Assembly: GCF_001280435.1 (NCBI RefSeq)
Contig: NZ_LBIP01000019.1
Location: 124,001-188,000, forward strand
Direction: 5' to 3'
DNA from: Mangrovimonas xylaniphaga
Lineage (GTDB): Bacteria; Bacteroidota; Bacteroidia; Flavobacteriales; Flavobacteriaceae
Length of the DNA: 64,000 bases
The position numbers and the translations under genes are program-made. The notes below the pieces were generated by a model. That model was given only the letters and a program-made list of their open reading frames with translations, made no database searches and was not told the DNA's origin. Below are positions 17,557 through 26,539 of this stretch, one piece after another. Positions within the stretch are counted from its first letter, which is position 1; every line of letters begins with the position of its first letter.

Positions 17557-20399
17557 GGAAGTGCTTGCAGTTGCTCTTTAATTGTATGTGCTTGTTGCCT
17601 GACGGTTTTACTTTGGTCGTTCAATAAAATGTCTATTAAGGGGATGAATTTTTTCTGGTTTAATTTTTCTATCAAATACAATACGGCATGTTTGATTTTT
17701 ATGTCGTGTCGTTGCAGTAGCACTTTATAGCATTCAGATTCACTGTAAACCGTAAGGTTCAGTTTGTCAATCATCTCTTCAGAAATTTTATCCGAAATAA
17801 TGACAGATTCTGCTATTGGAATCAATTCTCTTTTCAGGTGCATGTCCAAGACATTATCCAAAAATTCGATGGCATTGGTGCGTTGCTCTTCTTCACCGTT
17901 AATGATGATATCCAAAATTGGTTCAATTTCGTGAGGAGGATATTTAATCCCTAAAAACTTAAAGATGCGATGCAATTGACGGTCCAATCGCTGTTCCAAG
18001 ATTCTCATAAGTCCCCTTCTGGCATCGTCAATAGCGGTGTGGTCCTTGTGTTCGCTTTTTTCTTTAAAGTCTAGTATGATTTGCGAGTGAATGGACGAAA
18101 GGGTACTTTGGTACAAATGGCATTCGTCCAAAATTTTGTCTACCACAAACTGATCCTTGATTTTTAGTGAAGGATATTCCCATTTTAAATGTTGTAATGA
18201 CTCGATAGCAGCAATGGTCACTGCATGTTCGGTGGTGTCGATTAGTTCTATAAGACCGTTTACAGCCTGCTGCGAAGAAAACGATTCAATGACGGAAGGG
18301 ATGAAATGGGCATCATCGATAGGGAGATCTTCATCTAAAGTTTTTTGAACCAAAACCTCAATGATACTAGGGCCGTAGTTATGCAACACTTCCATGGCAG
18401 TCTCTCTAGTTTCCTTTCGAGACAATTGGTCTACAATGGCTTCTACATAATCCAAAGACTTGGAGCTTCCGGCGCTTGTAATAGCTACATTGGCAATTTC
18501 TGGGTCTTTGTTGTTGAATTCAGAAGTAAGGACATAATCGTATTTTTTTAGTTTGGAATGGCCTATGGCTTCTAAAATAGAAAGTATTTTATGTTTTTTG
18601 TAAACAGGATCAGCACTGTTTTTATATTCTTCAATAGCTTTCTCAAGCCAATTTTCAAATTCAAATTTTTGAAGTAATTGATGTTTGTTCTGAAGCTCTA
18701 AAGATAAACTTATGAGCATCGCATTTTTGATAGATTCGTCTTCGCTATTGATATATTTTTCAAATACGGTTTTTGGATGTTTTCTGTTTTTATGGATAAT
18801 ATACCTTAGGGCATTGGTAGTCAATTCTTGGTCTGGATCATAAATCAAGGGTTCGATAGTTGCTGAAAGATCTTCCTTTTTTAGAAAGTATAGGTTCTCT
18901 ATGGCTAAGGCTTTTACTTTTGGTGAGTTATGATTGAGAAGTCCTTTGATTGCATCAAAAAAACGCTCATCTGGTTGTTCCAAAGTTCGGTTTAACATAT
19001 GCAAAATTTGTGATTCCGTGCCTTGTTCAAACACCCGTTTCACACTATTGATAATGGAAGTGACGGGGAGTTCTGGTTTTGGTTCGTCTTCCTTATCGCT
19101 TTTAGGATGCGAAGTATCCAATAGTTTTCTGAACGCTAAAATATAGGCTTTTTTCACTTTGAAAATGAAATAGATCCAAGCGCAAATAAAGGCTATGGTG
19201 AGTAGACTTACGTAAATGCGGTGCAATTGAAGTCCGTTGATAATGAAGATGAGCAAGAATCCGGCAATACCCGTAGCAATACTGTCGATGACCACATCGA
19301 TAAAGGTTTTTGTTTTTTTCTTGATATCAATGGGGATGGGGATTACCAAAAGTTCGGTAGCGGCTTTGTTGACTGATTGTTTTAAACTTCCATCAGCAAT
19401 TTTAATGAGAACGATGACCCAAAGTTCTGGAAGAAACACTAGAAGAATGGAGCCGAAAAGAATGCCTACAGGTAGCCAAAGCAGTGATTTTCCAACCCCA
19501 AAAGTTCCTACAATATGTTTGGTAAAGAACAATTGAATAACCAATGAAATAACACTGAGGGTAGACAGCCAAAAACCAAAAAATGCAGTAAGCTCTTCGG
19601 GGTTTTCAATGAGTTCCGAAGCGTAGTGGTTGTATTGATAATCTACCAATTTGGCCACAATCACACTTATTCCAATGACAATTGCCAATAAGGATAAAAG
19701 GTGTGATTGCTTGATAAGTTTTAAGGGTGACTGTCCGTTTTGGGTGGTTTTGTGTGTGACAAATCGGCTATGGTGTTTAATAATTTCTGAACGCCATAAG
19801 TATCGGGTGGTTGGAATACAGCAAAACAATAAGGCTGCGGCAACAAACAGTAGGTCTTCCGAGGGCATGAATAGGGAAAGGAGCGAGGTGATGTATCCTC
19901 CTGCAATCCCCCCGGCAATAGCCCCTGCGCCAATAAATCCAAAAACACGTTTGGCTTCCCTTGCATTGTAAAGCATGTTGGCGAAGAGCCAAAATTGTGA
20001 GGTAGTCAACAGACCATAAATGGCGATAAATACATACGGGATGTAAAGCAAATACCGTAATCCGAGATGTAAATTTAGGGCCACACCAAATAGAATCAGT
20101 ATGAGAACTGAACCTAGAAATGTGCGGTTGATGATTTTTATAAGGGACCATTTTTCGAGAGCCTTGTCATAAAAATAGGAGCCGGCAATGGCGAAAATGG
20201 CCGTGAGAATGTAGCCAATAGGAAGTGCTTTGGCAGTAAGTTGTGATAAAAAGATGGAATTAATGGTTGGTTTTACAATGAGAAGGGTGGTAACAATCAA
20301 AAAAATATTGAGCTGCAACAACAGTGTTTTTTGCAGTTCGTCTTCATTGATATCAAATACCCTTAGTAGGTAGGCTTTGAGTCCTTTGGTGTTGGGCAT
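17553..20399 (-). CDS. Nucleotide-transporter-like (NTT/MFS-type) membrane protein fused to HEAT repeats
   Basis: The 948-residue protein has about ten to twelve hydrophobic segments in residues 25-425. The first reads LLLQLNIFLIVTTLLIV, and a glycine-rich helix carries GFIGAGAIAGGIAGG. A long soluble tail (about 450-948) is built of helical HEAT-type repeats, for example KALAIENLYFLKK. The layout fits ATP/ADP-translocase-like (NTT, TLC family) proteins fused to HEAT repeats that are known from free-living bacteria. Transport of ATP/ADP is inference; a general MFS-like transporter is the alternative. It starts 2 nt after the upstream lipoprotein hydrolase gene on the same strand, so the two form an operon. 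Confidence 0.7.
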   Translation of the reverse strand: MPNTKGLKAYLLRVFDINEDELQKTLLLQLNIFLIVTTLLIVKPTINSIFLSQLTAKALPIGYILTAIFAIAGSYFYDKALEKWSLIKIINRTFLGSVLILILFGVALNLHLGLRYLLYIPYVFIAIYGLLTTSQFWLFANMLYNAREAKRVFGFIGAGAIAGGIAGGYITSLLSLFMPSEDLLFVAAALLFCCIPTTRYLWRSEIIKHHSRFVTHKTTQNGQSPLKLIKQSHLLSLLAIVIGISVIVAKLVDYQYNHYASELIENPEELTAFFGFWLSTLSVISLVIQLFFTKHIVGTFGVGKSLLWLPVGILFGSILLVFLPELWVIVLIKIADGSLKQSVNKAATELLVIPIPIDIKKKTKTFIDVVIDSIATGIAGFLLIFIINGLQLHRIYVSLLTIAFICAWIYFIFKVKKAYILAFRKLLDTSHPKSDKEDEPKPELPVTSIINSVKRVFEQGTESQILHMLNRTLEQPDERFFDAIKGLLNHNSPKVKALAIENLYFLKKEDLSATIEPLIYDPDQELTTNALRYIIHKNRKHPKTVFEKYINSEDESIKNAMLISLSLELQNKHQLLQKFEFENWLEKAIEEYKNSADPVYKKHKILSILEAIGHSKLKKYDYVLTSEFNNKDPEIANVAITSAGSSKSLDYVEAIVDQLSRKETRETAMEVLHNYGPSIIEVLVQKTLDEDLPIDDAHFIPSVIESFSSQQAVNGLIELIDTTEHAVTIAAIESLQHLKWEYPSLKIKDQFVVDKILDECHLYQSTLSSIHSQIILDFKEKSEHKDHTAIDDARRGLMRILEQRLDRQLHRIFKFLGIKYPPHEIEPILDIIINGEEEQRTNAIEFLDNVLDMHLKRELIPIAESVIISDKISEEMIDKLNLTVYSESECYKVLLQRHDIKIKHAVLYLIEKLNQKKFIPLIDILLNDQSKTVRQQAHTIKEQLQALP

Positions 20400-20401
20400 A
20401 G

Positions 20402-21397
20402 TTACATCTTTATGGCAGTTTCAACGGGAACGACTAAGTTCCTGATAATCTGTTCTCCAAATTGGTTTTCTACCAAAGCTACTAAAATATATTTTCTTTC
20501 TTCACCCCAAACCAAAATAGAATCTGCATGCCAATTTTGCCAAGTCCCAGATTTTCTAAATAGCCTTGCATCAGGGTCAATTCTGTCCAAAGTATTTACA
20601 AATTTGTGATGCAATTCGGGGTTTTCCATAATGTCCAACATTTTTTTGGAGCGTTCCCTTGTTACCAATTTACCATTGACCAACATGTAATAGAAACGAC
20701 ATACTTGGGTTACGGAAGCTGCATGGCTGAGGTTTTTTAGAGGGTCCCTATTGGTAGGACCAGAGGCAGCATAACGTTTGCCTACCCAAAGGCCTCCACC
20801 TTTGTCTTCTTGATACAATTGGTATTTGGGGCCTCGCACCACGCTTTCAATTTTTTCAAACCCTAATTTGTCTATAAGTCTTGTAGTTGCTTGGTTGTTA
20901 GATTTGCTGATCATTAACCGCATGTCTTTCAAAATCTCGTCGGTTTCTTCCAATTCTCCTTTTTCAAGGGCATCCTGAGTTGCCAATAGCACGGCAATTT
21001 TTGGTAGACTGGCTGCGTACATCATGACATCTCCGTTGAGAAAAGCAAAACGGGGTTTTTCAGGATTGTTGAGGTCTACCACGCCAACCGACATTTTTTT
21101 GCTTTCAATAAGGCGTTTCCACTGTGGATTGGCATAGAGTTCTTTTTGAAGATGGTCTATAAGCTTTTGGTTGTAGAAAGTAAGCAATGGCTTAAACTTC
21201 TCTTCAGGAATGTTGATGGGTAATTTTGAATAGTCTGATGGGGTGGATGGACTCGAGGGAGATATTACTGAAGCCGCAGCCTTTTGTTGCTTGGTATTGT
21301 TTGCAGACTCAGAGCGTTTACATGCAATGGTTAAAATTATGGAGAGAACCAATGAGGAAAATATGGCATAGTTGCGAGTGTTTTGGAGTTTGCCCAT
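20402..21397 (-). CDS. Lipoprotein serine hydrolase, class A beta-lactamase-like
   Basis: This 331-residue protein has a lipobox ending LTIAC (C26), then a Ser/Pro/Ala-rich linker (residues 40-60) and a class A beta-lactamase-like domain with S130-L-P-K133, S166-N-N and K282-S-G. The classic ExxLN omega-loop glutamate is not evident to me, so it may be a peptidase or acyltransferase rather than a beta-lactamase. It is the first gene of a two-gene operon with the HEAT-repeat transporter. A second SxxK hydrolase sits in the opposing operon at 16306, which suggests paired function. Confidence 0.82.
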   Translation of the reverse strand: MGKLQNTRNYAIFSSLVLSIILTIACKRSESANNTKQQKAAASVISPSSPSTPSDYSKLPINIPEEKFKPLLTFYNQKLIDHLQKELYANPQWKRLIESKKMSVGVVDLNNPEKPRFAFLNGDVMMYAASLPKIAVLLATQDALEKGELEETDEILKDMRLMISKSNNQATTRLIDKLGFEKIESVVRGPKYQLYQEDKGGGLWVGKRYAASGPTNRDPLKNLSHAASVTQVCRFYYMLVNGKLVTRERSKKMLDIMENPELHHKFVNTLDRIDPDARLFRKSGTWQNWHADSILVWGEERKYILVALVENQFGEQIIRNLVVPVETAIKM

Positions 21398-21649
21398 TGG
21401 TCATTTAATTATTGATTGATATAAAGTTATTTCTGTTGGTGCTTAAAATGAGAACCTTTAACTAGAATTTGTGATTGTTTAGGGTTTGAAAATCAAGATT
21501 TAAGATAGTGAAAATTACTTGGATTTTGAAGAGTGTTTTGGGTGAAGTTTTGCTGGTCCTAGATTTTGAATTTTAGCTCAGAAATAATTTTTATAGTGAA
21601 TATAATAAGTCCAGTTTACTGTTGAAGAACTTTGGAATAAAGGAGCTTT

Positions 21650-21681
21650 AAAAAAGCGAATAGAAACCTATTCGCTTTTTT
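21650..21681 (-). terminator. Rho-independent terminator overlapping the halogenase stop codon
   Basis: A perfect 8-bp stem (GCGAATAG at 21656-21663 with CTATTCGC at 21668-21675) encloses the loop AAAC and is flanked by A6 on the left and T6 on the right. It can therefore act in both directions. The halogenase TAG stop (21668-21670, - strand) lies inside the stem. The 270 nt from 21398 to 21667 otherwise show only AT-rich leader sequence for the divergent gene at 20402-21397. Confidence 0.8.
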
Positions 21682-22912
21682 CTCTTTCCATATTGATGAG
21701 GTGCGCCAAGGAGGCTACAATCCGGTTGTGTTTTTTTACAAATGGGTTGGTTTGGTCCCAAACATAGCCTGCCAAAACCGCACATATTTGTCGTTTCACA
21801 TCTTGGTTTTCTGGACGGTGGAAGAATAACGTTTGCAGATTTCCAGTGTACCATTCCTTCACATAGGTGGCAAATACGTTCACACCATATTTGATGTAAT
21901 CGGCATAGTCTACTTCCCAGTTAACGGATTCACCTTTTAATTCTTTAGCAATCAATTTCGCCGATTGAAGCGCAGATTCCGTGGCAAAGGTGACACCCGA
22001 TGAAAATACAGGATCTAGAAATTCGGCACTGTTACCGGTTAATACAAATCCTTTTCCGTAGAATTTTTTAACAGCTTTGGAGTAATTTCTAATGCATACA
22101 GGTTCAAATTCAAAATCTAAACCTTCAAATCGGTCCTGGTAATATTTGGATAGTTTGAGCATGGCTTTCATCCTTTCTGTGTTGGAACCTTCATAAGCAT
22201 CGATCAATTCATTTTTGCCTACAAAACCAATACTGGTAATGCCATTTGAGAAGGGAATGACCCAAAACCAAGTGTCTTTGTCTAGAACGTCAAAGGTTAT
22301 CAATGTGCCTTCTCTTCCTTCGGGACGTTTGAGGTCTTTTACGTGGGTGAAAATTGAAGAGTGTTCGGGAATGGAGGAGGGCTTATCCAAATCCAAAAGT
22401 CTTGGTAATACCCTTCCGTAACCACTGGAATCCACAATGAATTTCGCATTTACAGAATATTCGTTTCCTGTTTCATCTTTTATTATGGTTGTTGAAGTGC
22501 CATCTTCTTTAATGTGCACATCAACCACTTCATGTTGAAATTGTATGTCTACACCCCAGCTTTGGATTTCTTGAGCCAATGTATTGTCAAAATCGGCTCG
22601 AGGGACTTGCCAAGTCCAGTTCCAACCTTCGGTGTGTTTTTGGCTAAAGTCGAAATTACAAACAATATCATCCCTTAAAAATCGAGCGCCAGCTTTTACC
22701 TCAAAATTTTGGGCTTTCAAGCAGTCTAATAGTCCTACTTCTTCAAAGTGGTCCATGCATCTAGGCAAAAGGCTTTCCCCAATCACAAATCGTGGAAATT
22801 TACTTTTTTCAATCACCTTGATTTTAAGGCCCTGTTTGTGCAAATAGGCGGCTGACACACAGCCTGAAGGGCCTGCTCCTATGATTAAAACATCAACAGT
22901 GGTATCGCTCAT
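21668..22912 (-). CDS. FAD-dependent halogenase of the flexirubin cluster
   Basis: This 414-residue flavoprotein has the FAD motif GAGPSG at residues 12-17, the segment IGESLLPRCMDHF, the flavin-dependent halogenase signature WxWxIP at residues 215-220 (WFWVIP) and the FxxPxxSxG motif at 298-306 (FLDPVFSSG). These two motifs separate halogenases from the related monooxygenases and geranylgeranyl reductases. Some flexirubins are chlorinated on an aromatic ring, so the likely job is chlorination of the pigment or an ACP-bound precursor. It diverges from the tyrosine ammonia-lyase gene and is the only - strand gene of the cluster. Without structural comparison a hydroxylase role cannot be ruled out. 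Confidence 0.82.
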   Translation of the reverse strand: MSDTTVDVLIIGAGPSGCVSAAYLHKQGLKIKVIEKSKFPRFVIGESLLPRCMDHFEEVGLLDCLKAQNFEVKAGARFLRDDIVCNFDFSQKHTEGWNWTWQVPRADFDNTLAQEIQSWGVDIQFQHEVVDVHIKEDGTSTTIIKDETGNEYSVNAKFIVDSSGYGRVLPRLLDLDKPSSIPEHSSIFTHVKDLKRPEGREGTLITFDVLDKDTWFWVIPFSNGITSIGFVGKNELIDAYEGSNTERMKAMLKLSKYYQDRFEGLDFEFEPVCIRNYSKAVKKFYGKGFVLTGNSAEFLDPVFSSGVTFATESALQSAKLIAKELKGESVNWEVDYADYIKYGVNVFATYVKEWYTGNLQTLFFHRPENQDVKRQICAVLAGYVWDQTNPFVKKHNRIVASLAHLINMEREKSE

Positions 22913-23019
22913 GTGCTTAGTGGAATAAATTCATTTATTATTTTAAATTTGCTAACCAAAATAACTACTTTCGTTTCAGTTATTAAAATTTAATCATAAA
23001 AATAACCTTATACATATAG
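22913..23019. promoter_or_regulatory. Divergent intergenic region of the pigment cluster
   Basis: This 107-nt AT-rich spacer separates the halogenase (-) and tyrosine ammonia-lyase (+) starts and must hold promoters for both. The best + strand boxes I see are TTTG at 22948-22951 and TACTTTCG at 22966-22973, but the 14-nt spacing is shorter than the usual 19-21. The exact promoter is therefore unresolved. Confidence 0.35.
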
Positions 23020-24540
23020 ATGCTGACATTTGACGGGAAACTAGGAATTGAAGATTTTTATAAAATTATTTTTGAGAACACTCCAATCCAAATCCACCCA
23101 ACGGTGGTGGAACGTGTTACGAAGAGCTTTAAATTTTTAAAGACGTTTTCTGAAAACAAGGTCATTTATGGGGTGAATACGGGTTTTGGGCCCATGGCTC
23201 AATACAAAATCAAGGATTCTGAGCGCATCCAGTTACAATACAATTTAATACGAAGTCACTCTTCTGGGACGGGGCAACCTATAGCGCCTATGTACGTGAA
23301 AGCTGCCATGGTGGCGAGATTGAATACACTTTCTTTGGGGTATTCTGGCGTACATGTATCGGTTATTGAGTTAATGACCGAATTGATCAATAGAAATATC
23401 ATTCCTTTAATTTATGAGCATGGAGGGGTAGGAGCTAGTGGCGATTTAGTACAGCTTGCCCATTTGGCCTTGGTGCTAATCGGTGAAGGAGAAGTGTTTT
23501 ATAAGGGAGAAAGAAGAGCCACCAAAGAAGTATTCGATTTGGAAGGACTTCAGCCTATTTCTGTTGAGCTTAGAGAAGGGTTGGCCTTAATGAACGGAAC
23601 TTCTGTGATGACGGGGGTTGGTATAGTAAATGTGCTTTATACTAAAAGGTTGTTGGGATGGATTACATCATCTTCTGCGGCCATAAATGAAATTGTGCAG
23701 GCTTATGATGATCACTTGTCGGAAGAATTAAATGCTTCGAAACTGCATGTGGGGCAGCGTGAAATTGCTAAAAGGATGCGTGAGCATTTAAAGGATAGCC
23801 AATTGACACGAAAACGAGAGCATCATTTGTATACCAATAATGATGATGTCTCCGTATTTAAGGAAAAGGTACAAGAGTACTATTCTTTAAGGTGTGTGCC
23901 CCAAATTCTGGGTCCTGTGTTGGACACCTTGAAAGGTGTAGAGAAGATTTTGATAGAGGAAGTCAATTCTGCTAATGACAATCCAATTGTAGATGTAGAA
24001 AAGCAGCACGTGTATCACGGCGGAAATTTCCATGGGGATTATGTGTCTTTGGAAATGGATAAACTCAAAACGGTTGTTGCCAAAACAAGTATGTTGGCCG
24101 AACGTCAATTGAACTATTTGCTCAATGCAAGGTTGAACGATATTCTTCCTCCATTTGTAAATCTTGGGACTTTAGGACTTAATTTTGGAATGCAGGGCGT
24201 GCAGTTTACGGCAACTTCCACAACTGCAGAAAACCAAATGCTGTCCAACCCTATGTATGTGCACAGTATTCCTAACAATAACGATAATCAGGATATTGTA
24301 AGCATGGGGACCAATGCGGCCTTGATAACCAAGAAAGTCATCGAGAATGCTTTTGAGGTAATAGGTATAGAAATGATTACCATTGTTCAGGCGATTGAAT
24401 GCTTGGAATTGCAAAACAAGGTTTCTTCCAAAACAAAACAGATGTATGAAGATATAAGAGCTCTTGTACCTGCATTTAAGGAAGATGTTGCTATGTATCC
24501 TTTTGTGAACAAGGTGAAGGAGTTTATCATGGCGCACTAA
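23020..24540 (+). CDS. tal: Tyrosine ammonia-lyase (MIO enzyme) for p-coumarate starter
   Basis: This 506-residue enzyme of the HAL/PAL/TAL family has the Ala-Ser-Gly triad that cyclises to the MIO cofactor at residues 139-141 (GVGASGDLVQL). The NTGFGP and LIRSHSSGTG segments match, from memory, the well-studied Flavobacterium johnsoniae tyrosine ammonia-lyase, including the substrate-selecting Ser-His where histidases and bacterial TALs differ. It deaminates tyrosine to p-coumaric acid, the aryl starter of flexirubin polyenes. It is the first gene of the + strand part of the cluster. An 86-nt gap follows. Confidence 0.92.
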   Translation: MLTFDGKLGIEDFYKIIFENTPIQIHPTVVERVTKSFKFLKTFSENKVIYGVNTGFGPMAQYKIKDSERIQLQYNLIRSHSSGTGQPIAPMYVKAAMVARLNTLSLGYSGVHVSVIELMTELINRNIIPLIYEHGGVGASGDLVQLAHLALVLIGEGEVFYKGERRATKEVFDLEGLQPISVELREGLALMNGTSVMTGVGIVNVLYTKRLLGWITSSSAAINEIVQAYDDHLSEELNASKLHVGQREIAKRMREHLKDSQLTRKREHHLYTNNDDVSVFKEKVQEYYSLRCVPQILGPVLDTLKGVEKILIEEVNSANDNPIVDVEKQHVYHGGNFHGDYVSLEMDKLKTVVAKTSMLAERQLNYLLNARLNDILPPFVNLGTLGLNFGMQGVQFTATSTTAENQMLSNPMYVHSIPNNNDNQDIVSMGTNAALITKKVIENAFEVIGIEMITIVQAIECLELQNKVSSKTKQMYEDIRALVPAFKEDVAMYPFVNKVKEFIMAH

Positions 24541-24626
24541 GTGGTCTGATTTTTAACATGCCGAGGGAAATTTGGTTGCAAGGGCTAATTGTTGTTAAGT
24601 AAATTATTAATATAAAGCTGTTAATC

Positions 24627-25754
24627 ATGAAAATTAAATCTTTCCTATGGCTGTTTTTATGCAGCATTTGTTCAATGGTGGCGCAGGATCTTGCGTTGGC
24701 CAATCAAGATGGTAAATTTGGGTACATCACCAAGACGGGAGACTGGCAAATCAAACCTCAATTTAAAATAGCCAAGAATTTTTCGGGAGATTTGGCAGAA
24801 GCCATGACCGATGATAAAAAATGGGGCTTCATTAATCGAAAAGGTGAATGGGCCATTCAGCCCATGTTTGAAAAAACAAAGGCCTTCGATTCTGGAGTGG
24901 CAATTGTATTAAAAGATAATCAGTGGATCTATATCAATACTGATGGGGAGCAGATTCTTAAAGACGTTACTACAGATAAACTTTATGATTTTGAAGAAGG
25001 TTATGCCATTGTAAGACAGGGCGACAAAGTAGGTTTTATTAATGCCAAAGGCGAAGTTGTAGTTCCTGTAAAATTTTCAAAGGTTTTTGGCTTTGTTAAT
25101 GGCTACGCCAAAGTTCAGGAGAATGAAAAATGGGGTTTGGTAGATGGATCTGGGAACTATTTTGTGCCTACAGAGTATGATGGTGTGAGTAATGTATATC
25201 ACGACAAGGTTATTGTTTCTAAGGGAGGTGTGTATGGCATCATTTCGAATGGTGCTTTTAAAGAAGTAGAAGGAGCCCAAAAAGTATGGGACTTTATGTA
25301 TAATCCAGAAGTTACCTATGCAGAGAAGGATGGTAAAATGGGATTTGTAAATGCCGAAGGGAAATGGGAAATCGCGCCAGCTTATGAAAAGGCCCGTGCC
25401 TTTGTAAATGGCATAGCACCTGTAATGAAAGACAAGAATTGGGGTTATATCAACAGAGCTGGTGAAGAGGTTATTCCTTTTCAATATAAAGATGCCGAGA
25501 TATTTAGCAAGGATGGTTTAGCGCCTGTAAAACTTTCTAAATTATGGGGTTTTATCAATACAAAAGGTGATTTGGTGATAGACGATAAATACGATATAAC
25601 AGCAAGTGGCTTTTCGGTGTTCAAAAGAAATAATGAAAAAGGGTTTATTGATGGCTTGGCTAGGGTAAAGGAAAAGAAGTCCTGGTACTACATCAATACC
25701 AATGGAGAAATATTGAAAGATATGGAGTTTGAGAATTTGGAATTATTCCAATAA
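24627..25754 (+). CDS. Exported WG-repeat protein
   Basis: The 375-residue protein has a signal peptide ending near MVAQ. The rest is a string of roughly nine WG (KWG-type) repeats, with recurring WGFINxKGEW, GYINRAGEEVIPF and GFVNAEGKW units that predict a beta-propeller or beta-solenoid. WG-repeat proteins have no fixed enzymatic role and often mediate binding. It interrupts the pigment cluster between the starter lyase and the ketoreductase, with 86 and 41 nt on either side. It could be a passenger or a surface partner; nothing in the sequence links it to pigment chemistry. Confidence 0.88.
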   Translation: MKIKSFLWLFLCSICSMVAQDLALANQDGKFGYITKTGDWQIKPQFKIAKNFSGDLAEAMTDDKKWGFINRKGEWAIQPMFEKTKAFDSGVAIVLKDNQWIYINTDGEQILKDVTTDKLYDFEEGYAIVRQGDKVGFINAKGEVVVPVKFSKVFGFVNGYAKVQENEKWGLVDGSGNYFVPTEYDGVSNVYHDKVIVSKGGVYGIISNGAFKEVEGAQKVWDFMYNPEVTYAEKDGKMGFVNAEGKWEIAPAYEKARAFVNGIAPVMKDKNWGYINRAGEEVIPFQYKDAEIFSKDGLAPVKLSKLWGFINTKGDLVIDDKYDITASGFSVFKRNNEKGFIDGLARVKEKKSWYYINTNGEILKDMEFENLELFQ

Positions 25755-25795
25755 ACCCTATAATTGCAATAAATATCCGCTTAAAAACTAATTAA

Positions 25796-26527
25796 ATGAA
25801 GTGTGCCATAATCACAGGTGGTTCCAGAGGAATAGGAAGAGCCATTTGTATTCAATTAGCAAAAGATACCAACTACCATATTTTAATTAATTACAATAGT
25901 AATGAAGCTGCGGCTCAGGAAACCAAGCAGGCAGTGGAAGCTGAAGGGAATACTGCAGAAATCCTCAAGTTTAACGTAGCTAATGCTGAAGAGGTGGCTT
26001 CTGTTTTGGGAGGTTGGCAGGAAGCTAATAAAGAAGCAGTTGTTGAGGTAATTGTTAACAATGCAGGTATTACAAAGGACGGTCTGTTTATGTGGATGCC
26101 TCAAAACGACTGGCAGGACGTAATCAATACTTCCTTGAATGGCTTTTATAACGTGACCAATTTCTTTATCCAAAAGTTACTTCGTAATCGTTATGGTCGT
26201 ATTGTAAATGTTGCTTCGGTATCAGGGGTTAAAGGAACGGCTGGTCAAACTAATTACTCTGCTGCAAAAGGAGCATTGATTGGAGCCACTAAAGCTTTGG
26301 CGCAGGAAGTGGCCAAGCGAAAAATTACCGTAAATGCGGTGGCGCCGGGATTTATAAAATCGGATATGACCGCAGAACTTGATGAAAAGGAATTGAAAAA
26401 TATGATTCCTCTTAATAGATTTGGGGAGCCGGAAGAAGTAGCGCATGCCGTAGCGTTTTTGGCTTCAGTTAAGGCATCGTATATCACTGGGGAAGTTATA
26501 AATATTAATGGAGGAATTTACTCCTAA
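25796..26527 (+). CDS. 3-oxoacyl-ACP reductase (FabG-like)
   Basis: This 243-residue short-chain dehydrogenase has the NAD(P)-binding TGGSRGIG motif, the NNAG segment and the catalytic Ser plus Y154xxxK158 (NYSAAKGA). The C-terminal ITGEVININGG is typical of FabG. It would reduce the 3-keto group in each round of polyene extension, and it is the only ketoreductase in the cluster, so it must serve every cycle. The ketosynthase gene begins 12 nt downstream. Confidence 0.93.
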   Translation: MKCAIITGGSRGIGRAICIQLAKDTNYHILINYNSNEAAAQETKQAVEAEGNTAEILKFNVANAEEVASVLGGWQEANKEAVVEVIVNNAGITKDGLFMWMPQNDWQDVINTSLNGFYNVTNFFIQKLLRNRYGRIVNVASVSGVKGTAGQTNYSAAKGALIGATKALAQEVAKRKITVNAVAPGFIKSDMTAELDEKELKNMIPLNRFGEPEEVAHAVAFLASVKASYITGEVININGGIYS

Positions 26528-26539
26528 TTTTGGTTTTGG

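Noticed and set aside
16306-21397. Beta-lactam resistance island
   Set aside because: Two SxxK hydrolases are present, but neither is a convincing class A beta-lactamase, and no mobile element flanks them.
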